Shown: one piece after another, positions 21,130 through 32,327 of the stretch
How the letters are laid out: each line of letters starts with the position of its first letter
How positions within the stretch are numbered: position 1 is the stretch's first letter
Assembly: GCA_956465555.1 (NCBI GenBank)
Contig: OY101118.1
Location: forward strand, 1,612,001 to 1,676,000
Direction: 5' to 3'
Source: Nitzschia sp. pyKryTriq1
Taxonomy: Eukaryota > Bacillariophyta > Bacillariophyceae > Bacillariales > Bacillariaceae
Length of the DNA stretch: 64,000 nucleotides
Program-made: the position numbers and the translations under genes
Notes under the pieces: generated by a model
Told to the model about the DNA's origin: nothing
The model's input: the letters and a program-made list of their open reading frames with translations, nothing else
Database searches by the model: none

Positions 21130-21581
21130 ATGGGTTCCGGTCATTGTTATCTTGAGTTAGCGGAGCGAAATGCACGTAAAAAAGAGCCTTCAAAAGAGCC
21201 ATTTGAGAGTAGTCGTCCCTTCCATCATCGATGATCAGGCCATTATAATTGACACACACGACCGCAAAAGCCTGCAGCAATGTGTGAAGTAGTTGTGTAC
21301 CAGGTACCTGGTACCAGGTACGGTACAACATCACCTCAAACGTTCCGCCTCCTCCCCTTCCACGACGCCGCGCGCTAAACGGTACTCTCGGTAGAAGCAC
21401 TGGTACTGTACGTTGAAAGTTGAATTGATGTTGAATGTGAAGAAGAACTTGCGTCTTGCTACTGTACCGTATCTTGTCCTTATTGTTATAACGCATCATA
21501 CATACTTGACGAAGAATCCAATCACCGCCAGTGATCTTACACTGCACTACAGCACAGCACTGGTAGCACCACCTTGGAACA
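21130..21581. other. Intergenic DNA before BRF1
   Basis: Contains a CAGGTACCTGGTACC palindrome cluster around 21298-21330 and no conserved frame. The right part is presumably the BRF1 promoter. Confidence 0.5.
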
Positions 21582-23525
21582 ATGTCAAGTGGTAACGTTG
21601 CCAGCCGCTCCGCTGCGGCACGAGGAACGTGTCCGAATTGTGGGTCCACGCACATTGAACAACACGACGCCAGTGGCGCTAGTGTTTGTACGGAATGCGG
21701 TGTTGTGTTGGAAGAAAATGCCATTGTCAGTGCTGTCGAATTCGTGGAGGGTGCCGGAGGTGCCAGCAGCATGGTGGGGCAGTTTGTCAGTGCGACGTCG
21801 AGCAAGGCGTACACGTCCTCGCAAGGAGTGGGAGGACGCGGTGGCTACGGATTTTCGCGAGACAGTCGAGAAACAACACTTGCGAACGGACGTCGGCGGA
21901 TTACCGAAGTGGCGAGTCGACTGCGACTGGGGGGACACTATGTGGATGCAGCGCATAGACTCTTCACGATTGCCGTCGAAAAGAATTTTGTGCAGGGACG
22001 AAGGACTATTCATGTAGTAGCAGCGTGTTTGTACATTGCTTGCCGGCAAGAAAAATCTCAGCACATGCTCATTGACTTTTCAGACGCTCTTCAAGTGAAC
22101 GTGTACACCTTGGGGACATGTTTTCTGAAATTTCGTAGACTCCTCGGCTTGAAATTGGAAATATTGGACCCTGCTTTGTACGTCTATCGATTTGCAGCTC
22201 ACTTGGAGCTGGAAGACAAAGCCAATGCGGTAGCCTTGACGGCATTGCGTCTGGTGGGAAGGATGAAGCGTGATTGGATCGTCGCAGGTCGACGTCCAGC
22301 GGGAATTTGCGCGGCGGCACTTTTGATTGCCGCAAGGGCTCATGGCTTCTCTCGACAGCCTCAGGATGTCACACGCATTTTGCGAGTGTGCGGCATGACG
22401 GTGACCACTCGCGTCAAGGAATTTGAACTAACACCGAGTGCGAGCTTGACACTTGACCAATTCAATCGTGTGGAACTAGAAACCGAGGCAGATCCACCTA
22501 TATTCACCAAGAATCGCATCATGGAAGCCCGGGCGAGGGCTATTCAAGAAAACAATGTGGCATTACTTGAAAGTGGGGCACTGGACAATCCGATGGACAG
22601 TAAAAAGAGCGCTATCAAATGGAGAGACGGGAAGGCGAAGAAGAAAGATCAAGAATTTGAGGACCTGTATCAGACAATCGAAAAAGGTTTGGTGGACTTG
22701 GAGGAAAAGGAGAAAGGCCACGATGGCGATCAAGAGGAAACGGCAGGAGGGAAGGATACCGATGCCGCTGCAGCGCTCAAAAAACCATCCCAGGATGATG
22801 ATGAAGATGATAGAGCTCCTGAAAAGGACAGTACCTCCCCGGAACAAGAAGCTGATAGTACGAGTAAGGATGGTGCATCGGAGCAACCTCTTTCAATTTT
22901 GAAGAAGAACATAGGCACCAAAACCACGGGATTGGAAGTTTCCAAAACAGTGACCATTGCGAACGATGAACTCCTCGAAATCCCAAAGCAATGGGAAAAG
23001 GCGTATCCTAAATCAAGCTGGGGCAAAGCAATCGTCCTACCAGACCAGTCCACTCCAGAAGAACGACAGCCATCCACAATTCCAAATGAAGGCAAACTTG
23101 ATACTAAGACGTGGAAGGAAAGTATGCCTCAAGATATGATAGATGACGTTGAATCCATCTTTCGAGATCCCACAGAGATTGCACAAAAAGAAGCTATCTT
23201 CAACAAGATCAATAAGGACTATATTGAATTACAGGCTCAAAAAGACAAAATTCGGGTTTCAAACGAAGAAGCAGAGAACCAGGACGAACGTGATCTGGTG
23301 GAGCAAGCCCAAGGGCACGAACGATATCGCAAGCGGAAGAATCGGGGACGTGAAACTGCAGAAACGACCGAAGAGGCCTTATTGCAGGCCGTGGCAAATC
23401 GAAAGATTAGTCGGAAGATCAACTACGACGCGATGAGTGCAATCTTTGACGATGCTGGTAGCTTTTCCACCACTGATGCAGCTGGCGGTGGCGTCGAGGA
23501 AGACGGTCCCATGCCCGAGTTTTAG
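21582..23525 (+). CDS. BRF1: TFIIIB subunit BRF1 (TFIIB-related factor)
   Basis: BRF1 recruits RNA polymerase III to tRNA and 5S genes together with TBP and BDP1. This intronless 647-residue protein has an N-terminal zinc ribbon (CPNC near residue 17, CTEC near 37) and two cyclin folds at about residues 100-285. The first contains RRITEVASRLRL and HVVAACLYIACRQEKSQHMLIDFSD. The second contains VALTALRLVGRMKRDWIVAGRRPAGICAAALLIAARAHG, the part most conserved between BRF1 orthologs. A long acidic linker follows, and a C-terminal region with short conserved pieces (NRKISRKINYDA) fits the BRF1 homology block that binds TBP. Start ATG 21582 places the zinc ribbon at the usual distance. It is tail to tail with the DUF6817 gene, 80 bp apart. 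Confidence 0.93.
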   Translation: MSSGNVASRSAAARGTCPNCGSTHIEQHDASGASVCTECGVVLEENAIVSAVEFVEGAGGASSMVGQFVSATSSKAYTSSQGVGGRGGYGFSRDSRETTLANGRRRITEVASRLRLGGHYVDAAHRLFTIAVEKNFVQGRRTIHVVAACLYIACRQEKSQHMLIDFSDALQVNVYTLGTCFLKFRRLLGLKLEILDPALYVYRFAAHLELEDKANAVALTALRLVGRMKRDWIVAGRRPAGICAAALLIAARAHGFSRQPQDVTRILRVCGMTVTTRVKEFELTPSASLTLDQFNRVELETEADPPIFTKNRIMEARARAIQENNVALLESGALDNPMDSKKSAIKWRDGKAKKKDQEFEDLYQTIEKGLVDLEEKEKGHDGDQEETAGGKDTDAAAALKKPSQDDDEDDRAPEKDSTSPEQEADSTSKDGASEQPLSILKKNIGTKTTGLEVSKTVTIANDELLEIPKQWEKAYPKSSWGKAIVLPDQSTPEERQPSTIPNEGKLDTKTWKESMPQDMIDDVESIFRDPTEIAQKEAIFNKINKDYIELQAQKDKIRVSNEEAENQDERDLVEQAQGHERYRKRKNRGRETAETTEEALLQAVANRKISRKINYDAMSAIFDDAGSFSTTDAAGGGVEEDGPMPEF

Positions 23526-23605
23526 ACGTAGGAGTATGATCGATCGAAATACTAACCGCACACTCCACTTTCTCTAATTTATAATGTTCTTTAATGGAGA
23601 TGGGT

Positions 23606-24550
23606 TCAAAGATTTTTGCAGACTTCGGTTTCCATACTCGTAGACTGCGGCGAGAGATCTTCTGGAATGGGTTCTCCTATCGATCGCAGGGCATCGAGAG
23701 CGTGCGCGGAGGCTTCCGACATGGGGGGTGTTCTCGCTTGCACTAGATGACGTGTGTCGGGGGCCTCCGTAGCCATGACGGCCTCCAGCATTTGTTTGGG
23801 AATCGTGGCAAGCCGAGCCCGTTCCACACTCAAGATTTCGCTCATTTTCCTATATGCAAGTCGTCGGTACGAGTAGGCTTCCCCCGTCTTCCAGAGAAAC
23901 AGATCGGAAGGTTTCGATGCGGCCCCCTCTACCTGTTCAAGCCAGTCTGCCAGTGTGAGCTCAATAAAATCCAGCCACTCGTCTTTGCTTAAGATTAGGT
24001 CAAAGCGCCCTAATTCGGGTCGAGAGCGCAAAATGAACTTCTTGGCAGGATCTTGAATCGGGCCATCCCAATCAAATACCGTCTGATCTAGAGTCGATCG
24101 GTCTACCATGCAAAACCAGAAACAGATGTTTTCTGCCATGGGACCAATGAGGCCCTGAATCGCTGTTCGCTCTTGGAGAGGAAGTGCGAATCCTTGGAAT
24201 CCTTCCGTCCCGTAAATGGAGTGAAAGAGGCCCGCATTTGTCAAGTACGTGGGTGCGCCCCAGTATCGCAAGACGGCCTGGACGCCCTTGAGATGTTCAT
24301 CAAAAGCAGCGCTCCCGGTATGATCCATGACAGCAGGGACCGACTCTTCGACGAATTTCCAAAGTGCGGCGTCGGCTTCTCGCCATTCCTGGGCGACATT
24401 GCGGGGGGTGTCGACGTTGGGGGCCTTGAATTGCGCAGCGGCATGACTGGCTTCGATTGTCGGCGCTCCACCAACATTCAAAGCACATGAAGAGCCTGTC
24501 AGAGTTGATGATAATAAGAGGGAAAGGGAGATTGCTGTTTTCGTGATCAT
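23606..24550 (-). CDS. DUF6817 domain protein with signal peptide
   Basis: This is an intronless 314-residue protein from ATG 24550. Residues 1-23 form a signal peptide (MITKTAISLSLLLSSTLTGSSCA). The middle matches the DUF6817 family: LKGVQAVLRYWGAPTYLTNAGLFHSIYGTEGFQGFALP, then NICFWFCMVDR. The H-x-x-Y-G and the earlier helices look like a metal-binding HD-type fold, but activity is unknown. Family members occur in bacteria and algae. It could enter the secretory pathway or, in a diatom, the plastid; no ASAFAP-type cleavage motif is obvious. Confidence 0.75.
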   Translation of the reverse strand: MITKTAISLSLLLSSTLTGSSCALNVGGAPTIEASHAAAQFKAPNVDTPRNVAQEWREADAALWKFVEESVPAVMDHTGSAAFDEHLKGVQAVLRYWGAPTYLTNAGLFHSIYGTEGFQGFALPLQERTAIQGLIGPMAENICFWFCMVDRSTLDQTVFDWDGPIQDPAKKFILRSRPELGRFDLILSKDEWLDFIELTLADWLEQVEGAASKPSDLFLWKTGEAYSYRRLAYRKMSEILSVERARLATIPKQMLEAVMATEAPDTRHLVQARTPPMSEASAHALDALRSIGEPIPEDLSPQSTSMETEVCKNL

Positions 24551-25530
24551 GGCGCGATAAAATTAAGAAAGGCATGCCTTGCGGTTATTGTGAGTTGTGT
24601 GAGATCTTGATCAGTGCGTCGTGCTTCTCGCGAAAATGGCTTCCTCAGCCATCACTTGAACTTCACTCTTAACCCTCTCATCGCACCGCTCGTCGACCCA
24701 TCGCGTGCTTCGCACGCGATGGGCACTTCGACCACTTCGAACAGTCGCTCCCGCCTCCCGCATCCTCTACAGCTCTAGAGGGGTAAATAAGAGTCGGGGT
24801 ATCGCACTCCCATGGAAGGCCGCGGACGATGTATTGACGGACAGACTGTACCAGATAATGAATTTGCGCAGAAAAATTCTCCAGACAAATTCTTCCTAAG
24901 AATTTGAAAGTCGTACGAGTTACGAATGTTTCGTTTTCCAAATTATGATCCTATTTTATCTCTCTACTTTCTGCTTTTATGAATGTTCGAGATGGCCCCA
25001 TGGGCCTGTTACACATGGTTTCCATGGGCCTTTAACTCGTGCTTCGTTGGGCCTTTAACTCTTGCTTCGTTGGGCCCAGAGCTCTTGATCTATTGGACGT
25101 ATAGTCCTCGGTCTCGTAATAGTATTGAGTAACGAGTCGAGTCCTATATCGTCCGTACGTCGTTCGTTGTACGTCATCATGAGAACGTTTCTCAACACGC
25201 CTGCGCCATCCTTCCAACCCAATCGCGTCCGTCCGTCCACCCGCATCGCTCATTTCCGCGCTCACTGCGTGTTCGCGTAGCCGGGCGGGAATCATCATCC
25301 TCTTCAGCTAAATTGGTATGTACTTGCCCCACCGATCGGGTTTCGGGTTTCCCTCCTCCCTCCGACAGATTTGCCTTCTTTCTCTCAGTAAAATATCTTC
25401 TCCCCATTCCCCATCATGCCACATCCCACATCCCACTCTTGTTCTCTGTTCTCCTTTTCCCATTGCTTCTCTATCTCAACGAAGCAATCTTCGCTACAAG
25501 TATTCCAGTCAACCTTATTCCGATCATTGG
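24551..25530. other. Intergenic gap with perfect hairpin and short tandem repeat
   Basis: No gene is visible. A perfect 12-bp stem with a 3-base loop lies at 24697-24723 (CCCATCGCGTGC, TTC, its complement). A tandem repeat of about 26 bp with the words TGGGCCTTTAACTC and TGCTTCGT lies at 25026-25078. Pyrimidine-rich DNA near 25370-25510 is probably the promoter and 5' UTR of the next gene. Confidence 0.6.
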
Positions 25531-26678
25531 ATGAAAGCGGCGACAGCAGCCATGATCCAACAGCAGCCAACAATTGCACTACTATTACGCCATCGAATGG
25601 CAACTGCCAGCCATGGTGTAGCACGAGCAAAATTATTTTCCACGGTTGCTCAGGGTGAAAGAAGCAGCAGCAGCAGCAGCAGCAGTGTTCCGCGAGTCAC
25701 CACGTCCAAGGACAAGGATGGCATCTGCGAGGTAGTTTTGAATCGACCAGATAAGCTAAATGCGGTTGATATGAAAATGTTCGAAGCCATTGCTCAAACG
25801 GCAGCGGATTTGAGAAACGATCGATCGTTGCGTGCTGTGATTATCCGAGGCGAGGGACGTGCTTTTTGTACAGGGTTGGATGTGAAGGCCGTACTCAGCA
25901 ACCCACATCAACAGACACAACGCTTACTGGAACGGCCGTCGGGCTACGGTGTCCCGGGGAATGACATTGGAAATCTAGCGCAAGACGTGAGCTATCTCTG
26001 GCGAGAACTGCCCGTCCCTGTGATTTGCGTCCTACAGGGCATGTGTTATGGAGCTGGACTTCAGATTGCCCTAGGAGCAGATTTTCGGTACGCCACGCCT
26101 GATTGTAAGCTTTCCATAATGGAATCAAAATGGGGTTTGGTTCCTGTAAGTATAGTACAGTGTACAGTCAATTGGTTGGGTGGGTCTGGTCGATTGATTG
26201 GATGGGTCGGGTCGAATTGAGTGATGCACGCAGCAGTAATCCTTTGACGTTACTAATCTCTTACCCGTTGCATATCATGTTGATGTTATTCAATTGCCAA
26301 TCTTTCTTCTCTTTCTCTTAGGATATGAGTGCTGCGATTACTTTGCGGGAGCTCGTTCGTATAGACGTCGCCAAAGAGTTGACCATGACAGGTCGCGTGG
26401 TATCGGGAGAAGAAGCTGCTTTGATCGGCTTGGTTACCAAGGTTGCCGAAGATCCTCTACAAGAGGCACAGGCTTTTGCCAAGGAATTAGTCCAGCGTTC
26501 TCCTGATGCCCTAGCAAGTGCCAAGGAGTTGTTTCAGTCGACCTGGATGGCTTCGGAGAAGGAGTGTTTGGAGGTCGAAACTAAACTTCAACGAAAGCTG
26601 CTGGCTTCTTGGAATCAGATGGCAGCGTCGGGGAGGGCTTTTGGCTGGGAAGTCCCTTACTTTAAACGTAAACCATAA
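25531..26678 (+). CDS. Enoyl-CoA hydratase/isomerase (crotonase family), probably mitochondrial
   Basis: Two exons, 25531-26145 and 26322-26678, join in frame (phase 0 intron, 176 nt) to 323 residues. The join restores MESKWGLVPDMSAAI. Residues 1-45 (MKAATAAM.., basic, no acidic residue until about 44) look like a mitochondrial presequence, and I chose ATG 25531 for that reason; the frame is open to 25318. Crotonase motifs are the two oxyanion-hole strands: GRAFCTGLDVK and QGMCYGAGLQIALGADFRYA. The position that is Glu in classical hydratases reads 'GLVPDM', with an Asp, so isomerase or another activity is possible. A serine tract from an AGC microsatellite (25663-25684) follows the presequence. 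Confidence 0.85.
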
Positions 26679-27046
26679 CCTCTACCAGTAGCGCTGTGAC
26701 AGATTTTCTTACACAAGCTGGATAGCTTCTTACCCGACGAGAATAATATTCTCTACGAATACTGGTTCAAGGACCATTCTTATCTTCTAAATCAGCTTAG
26801 AGCATATATTTTAACTAATTAGTACAGGAAAATTGACTTTGAGGTAGTGCAGGATCCCGCTGACCTGCTAAAACTTCCTCCGGATGAGTATAAATCTATC
26901 TGATGTGGTAAGCTTTCAAGCCTAGCAGTATAATTCCCAAGATGCAGCGCCCAAGAAGGTGACAAGCATAAGATGGTACACACGAGAGACCATCCACCCA
27001 AAATATGAGCCTGCCACCAATACCGAAAGTTTGTGGAAGGAGCTTT
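26679..27046. other. Convergent intergenic region, 3' UTRs
   Basis: This gap of 368 bp lies between two convergent genes. AT-rich DNA near 26740-26830 may hold polyadenylation sites. I see no gene. Confidence 0.5.
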
Positions 27047-28074
27047 CTACGCCGTTTTGGCTCCTTGGATGTTGGTGCGTGGAAGCCCTCCCAAACCTGA
27101 TGTATTGGGATTGATCGTTCCAGACAGAGGAATACGAGGACCGCCAAGGGAATTGAGTTTCTTCTGCTGCAACTCCATAAGTTGAATTCGCAGTGCAATA
27201 GGGATTGCAGTGGTGTTCAGTTGTTGCTGCATAAACATTCGCGAAAGAGCAGCTTGCTGAAGACGTTCTTGCAGGCGTCTGGACACCTCGGCTTCGATGG
27301 CAGCATCCAATTGAGTAGCCACAATGCCGACAGGAGCGGGGTTAAGTGGCGCTTGATTGGGGATATCCTGGGTAGCAGCATGCGTGGGAGGATGGATCTC
27401 CGGCCTTGAGGTGGGCTCTGCCTTCGGTGCCGAACGAACGGGCTTCTCAACGGATTTCTTCGGAGCTTGGTGCGACTTGGCGATGGCTGAAACTGCCCTG
27501 GGCGCCTCCGCCTTGCAGGTCATCTGTTCACAGAGATCAAGTCGGTCCTTACGGAAGTCCTCGTGATAGAAAGCACCAGATTCCTCACCTCTATAGTGGC
27601 GCTGGAAGCCCCAGCGGTGTAACTTTCTCGTGAAACTGGAATACTTTGCACTTTTGAAGTGTTCTGGTAGGATGTCCGCCACGAAGGCCTTCGGGTTGAC
27701 AATGGAGAATGATCTTCCGCTAGGAGTCCAAGCAATTATGTCATTGAATTGCTTGTCTGATAGAACTTTCATCAGCTAATGACGTAAACAAAGAGGGCCA
27801 TGATGGTCAGCACATGAAGCACATACAAAGACCACGGAGAATCGTGCGTAATACCATGGTCGACCTCGCATACCGATTTTCTTACCTTTAGAGGGAAAGG
27901 CGTCGCTCGTTTTCGTCCACTTTTAGTGAATCTCTCGGGAATTGCGAACGACTCATCGCCATCTTCTCCGTCGACATTCGAACTGATAGATAAAGCCGTA
28001 AGAGCCGTAGCAGCGGCCTCCGTGGCTTCTTCGTCAACTGACGGTCTGGATTCTTCTTTTTTATCAACGTTCAT
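27047..28074 (-). CDS. HSF: Heat-shock transcription factor
   Basis: HSF proteins bind nGAAn repeats; diatoms have a large HSF family. Two exons, 28074-27886 and 27775-27047, join in frame to 305 residues. The join falls inside the DNA-binding domain and restores TPFPLK|LMKVLSDKQFNDIIAW. The domain covers about residues 45-145, with the recognition helix FKSAKYSSFTRKLHRWGFQRHYRG. The wing region is short (GEESGAFYHEDFRKDRLDLCEQM). After a Pro/Ala/Thr-rich linker, a helical region (EAEVSRRLQERLQQAALSRMFMQQQL) may act in oligomerisation but is shorter than a classical HR-A/B. The start is at ATG 28074. Confidence 0.92.
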
Positions 28075-29905
28075 CTTCTTTCTTCTAATTCTAGTGCAGA
28101 TTGGTTGTGTTGGCTAGTGTAAACAGTAAAGGCGAACGATTGGAGTGGTGTGGGTAGCAGGCGGGATGTCAAACAATGATTTTGCTGTCGCTAAAGAGTA
28201 GGAGTTAGTGCAATGAACGTTGCTGAACCTCAACAGTTTTGTCTTGGCTGTCTTCTACAGTCGCTCGCTTGCTTCTTTCGCCACGTTCTGTTCGTTCGAT
28301 CGCTGGCTTGGCCAACCAAACCTCGCTCCCGCTCTGCCCGCGGGGCCCGCTTCGGGTAAGGAAGGCACTTTTGGAAATCTACGAGTAGACGGGAAGTCCA
28401 AAAGGTTCGGGAAAACTCCCGTAAAATCTATACTTCGAATCACGTACAAATGACATCTTCAACCTCTAGGAGATCGCCTTGGATGATTGATGCCGTCGTC
28501 ATTCTAATTCACTCCGGACATTCTAGACATCCTTCTTCTCTCAGTACCTACACGAATGTCTGGTACAAATAAAGTTCTCTTGAAATTGCAAGTTGTTATT
28601 AATTATTGCAGGGCTTACTTGTCGGTGCGGTAGTCTTCTGGTTATTTGACATTCTTCAACATGGCATAAGGCCTAATTGATATTGTGTCATCATTCAAAG
28701 TGAAAGAAGGGCTTATTTGGAATTTACCCGAGAATCCTACTGTAGGAATCTACGTAATCCAGTACAAAAGAGCTTTCTCGGCCTCGCTAGGGGTGGGTAC
28801 CGGTACAGGAGTCCCCACTAGAGCGACGTGGCGCCCTGGACGACTCATCACGCAACCGCCCTGGCTAGCCTTGGCATGAATGGCAACAATTTTTGTTTTA
28901 AAACCTGTAGTGCCTTCCTGAGGTCGCGAAGGCGATCCCAACAGTTAGTACGCACGGCTAGTACATATTGTTCCGTACATAATTACGTACCGGTACTACG
29001 AGTAGCGTACTGGTACACCTCAAGGAACAGAACACGACAGAATAAAATGTTATGCCTTGCATCTAAAAAATGTCCTTAGGGCCCAATTCTCTCCTTGGCC
29101 GGCCAAAACCCGAATATTCACACGAGATTGTTGGCGGAGCTTCCCGAAGTTCTCACTTCCTTCGTCTGGCCGGCGGCGTCAAGCGCTATTGAAGTGTGTC
29201 AAGTACTGGTATGGTTCCGGATTTCAAGATCATGTACGAGTAGTTAGTTTTCAGAAGTTCTATTTGTCTACTCTCTCTACTCTAGTAGTGTAGTAATAAT
29301 TAATTGCTCTCGACCGTCAAGATAGTAACTAAATTAGACAGTGCACTTTTTCGCTGCTTTACAATATAATTTAGTGCAATAGTAGCCATGGCAAAGCAGC
29401 GAAAAAGTGCACCGTCTAATTTACCTACGAGAGCAATGAATCTCACTTGCGCCGAAACGACATGTGAGCCCAGCCAGATGAATGATGACAGTCCAAGGAC
29501 TGATGATTCAATGGACTCTTTTTTCCCGTACGGGATCATCAGCGCTACTCCTGGAGTAGTCTGCACATCTGCAGAGACGGTGGAACCTACTAGCTCTAGT
29601 AGAGAGTAGCTACTAGCTTTTGTTCACCAGACTCATCTCCGTGCAAATTAGATGGCCAACAAACCCAAGGCCAATCTTCGAATCATCATCCTGACTATCG
29701 TCACAGCGCTAGACTCGACCTACCGAAGGAATCTATTAGACCAGCAGCTACGTGATGCTGCTTTTTGCTTTGCTACACGTAGATGCAGCAAAGGCCAAAT
29801 TCCTCAGCCGATTGCCACTCTCCTCGGCTGCCTTTTTGCTGAGTATTAGAAGAGATAAATAGTGCATATTATGAGGGTAGAATGTTGATTCAGTCTTCCC
29901 TACTA
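28075..29905. other. Gene-poor 1.8-kb gap with inverted repeats
   Basis: I found no conserved frame on either strand. The gap holds GTAC palindromes near 28795 and 28975-29015, an inverted-repeat element (29302-29436), and a partly self-complementary stretch near 29740-29800 built on GCTACGTG/CACGTAG and GCTGC/GCAGC words. Short open frames here (for example at 29652) look random. Confidence 0.5.
29302..29436. repeat. Inverted-repeat (foldback) element
   Basis: Arms 29331-29360 and 29393-29422 are 30 nt long and complementary with one mismatch (arm begins AAATTAGACAGTGCAC). Outer ATTGCTCTCG/CGAGAGCAAT words extend the pairing, with a short insertion on the left side. The loop is 32 nt. A related core word, CGCTGCTTTAC, recurs in the inverted repeat at 63094-63150. 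Confidence 0.85.
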
Positions 29906-31695
29906 CTAAGTTTTACGGTTTCCTGCCTTGGCCTTCTTGATGGCCCTTTTCTTGTCTTTCTTCTTTATCTTGGTTTGTCTTTTTTCAGTCTTTGCTTCTC
30001 TGACCGCCTTCTTGTTAGCCTTACGCTGGGCTTTAACATCTGCCCTATCTGCCTCTACCTCTTCCGCCGTCTTTGGAACTTTTACATACATATCATCCTC
30101 TTCGCTGTCGGATTCGTCGTCGCTTAAGCCAGAGCCATCGTCGTCGTCGTCGTCGAGTTCCGGGTCGCTAGCCGGGTTTGCATCGTCTTCGATCGGGCCA
30201 TCTTCAGTATTTCCCATCAAACCTTCACCCCTGTGATAGTTTCTGTACTTTTCGACGATTTCCTGGTTGCCTGTGAGGGCAGCAACAGCGTTTGCATAGG
30301 TTTCTTCTACCTCACCCTTTTCAATTTGCCTCACGTCATAGTCGGCTACCTGATTCAAACTCCTCGGCAAAAAGCTACTCATGAAAACAGCTTCATCCAC
30401 AGCATTTTGCTGCATATTTTCCCGGCGTTGTTGATCCGATTGAATAGATAAGAGCTTCTGGGATTCTTGCACTTGATTCATGACTCGGTCCAAATGTGCC
30501 ATTTCGGCTTCTTCGTCGTTATTATCGCTTGCCACTACGGTCGTGACAAAGTCAAATAATTGTCGTGTCGTCATGACATCAAGTTTTCCTACTTTGTCAA
30601 AATAGTCATTGACGTTGGCGGCATCTTTCCGCAAAAAGTCAATGGCTGACGGATGGTCCGTTTCCACCGACTGACTGACATCGATCACATAGATCTGATT
30701 TTTGTGCCACAACAAATTATATTCACTAAAGTCCCCGTGAACTAGTTTGCACCGTTGATACAAGTGCCGCATGATCAAAATGGTTTGAACGTAGGCTTCC
30801 CGCATGTGTTTTTCGCTGAGTACGGCATCCTTAAGTCTCGGGGAGGGCCAACCATTGGTTCCCAAAAATTCCATGAGCAAGATGTGGGCCTTTAAAAAGA
30901 TGGGAGTCGGACAAGGAATCCCTGCAGCATGGATGCGTCGATAGTTACGCATTTCCTTTTCGGCCCAGACTTTGACCATTTTACGCGGATTGGATTTGCC
31001 TGTGGAGTGGTGCAGGGACCGCGGAGCGAATGAATGAGAATCAAAGACTCCGTTTTCCCTCGCTGACAACACAATCATGGTTGGCCACATACTGTACAGA
31101 CGGTCTACTTACAATATCCCTTTCTCCAACGGTGTTCTCCAGAGACGTACTTGTCGCGGTCTTTAAAGACTAGAATACTCGTCTTGTAGATTTTAATGGC
31201 AAACTCCGTGACGTTCGTCATGGACTTTTTGCCCGCTTTTGCGTAGTATACATTTGCTTCTTTTCCTGTGGACAAACAGCCATCAATTTCATCTAGCATT
31301 CCGTTACTCAACATTTTGAACAACATGAGACGCGTCCTTGGGTCCAAACACTGTTCACTAGTCGCTCTGTCGTCGCGAGAGGTGTGGAGGGTCCTCTTTT
31401 TGATTTCCATTTCTTGCATCTTGGTAACCGAGTTGGCGACCGAGTGCGAAAAGTTCATCTTTTGGGAGTTTGCGGCAACGGCAGACGAAGACCCTCCTCC
31501 TCCACCGCCGCCACCGCCCATTACCGGATTGTCGTTCCCATCGTAGTCATAGTAATCGTCATCGTCGTCATCATCGTCATCGTAACCGTCGTCGTCCCAC
31601 GCTGCGCCGGCGTTGTTGTTGTTGTTGTTGTTGTTGTGTGAGACAATGGGTGCGTCATCGAATTGACCAATGTTTGTGGCTGCTGTGGTTGCCAT
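29906..31695 (-). CDS. RIO1: Atypical protein kinase RIO1
   Basis: RIO1 acts in late maturation of the 40S ribosomal subunit. Exons 31695-31113 and 30999-29906 join in frame (intron 113 nt, phase 1) to 558 residues. The join restores the family's HRWRKGYC|KSNPRKMVKVWAEKEMRN; without splicing the frame stops right after GYCK. Kinase motifs are STGKEANVYYA (ATP loop), FAIKIYK (lysine), LVHGDFSEYNLL (catalytic aspartate) and YVIDVSQSVETDHP (metal aspartate). The N-terminus is low complexity, with runs of Asn, Asp and Gly from trinucleotide repeats. The C-terminus is acidic, then strongly basic (KIKKKDKKRAIKKAK), as in other RIO1 proteins. It is divergent from UPF2, 632 bp between starts. Confidence 0.94.
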
Positions 31696-32327
31696 CCTAC
31701 TATCTATTGTGTATATCCGGATCGCCTAGACTAGCTCGGGTATGAATGAATCAAGTTAATGCAATACAACAAGCAGAAATGTGTGTTGTATCTTGTATCA
31801 TTGTGAGTTGCTGCTGGAGGGATGAGGAGAAAGGAATAAAGACGAAAGAAAACAGAACGACTGGCTCTCCCGCAAAATCGAACCCTTCGACTAACATTCT
31901 TTCCGTCGTACGTTTGTGGATCCATTTTGTGGCTGAGGTCCGGACGAACGCGCGATGTTCTGGTTCGGCCTCAAGACATCGCGATCACGGGTGCTATGCT
32001 TTAACCATGGCGGCGTGGTTGTTGCGCCGAAAGGATGCTAAATGTACGGGTGTCACATACCACATAGTACAGCTATAGTATACCGGTACATACTGTACAG
32101 CGTGGTGGAGGCAATGTTGTGCGAGTAGACGAGTATATTAGAAGCAAAAAGCCTCTTGATTTGACATTTCAAAAAGAGGACCAGCTGGCCTGACTCATTC
32201 TCCACCAGTCGAAGAAGATTCGCGATTGTAGGCCAGGAAAAAATCGCGAGAACAAGGACCGTATCATATCCATCGGGTGGAACTGGAAAGCCTCCTCGGG
32301 CTGGACTGGACTTGGCTGGATTGACCC
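31696..32327. promoter_or_regulatory. Divergent intergenic region RIO1/UPF2
   Basis: This gap must hold both promoters. It has a small GTAC/ACCGGTAC cluster near 32065-32095 and no conserved frame. RIO1 acts in ribosome assembly and UPF2 in mRNA decay, so co-regulation is possible but not shown. Confidence 0.4.

Noticed and set aside
28220-28453. 77-codon frame upstream of HSF
   Set aside because: No conserved features; probably promoter sequence.
29652-29849. 65-codon plus frame
   Set aside because: Lies in foldback-rich DNA; codon use and composition look random.
31105-31695. A short kinase fragment ending after GYCK
   Set aside because: The stop is in an intron; the GT-AG join rebuilds the RIO1 block.
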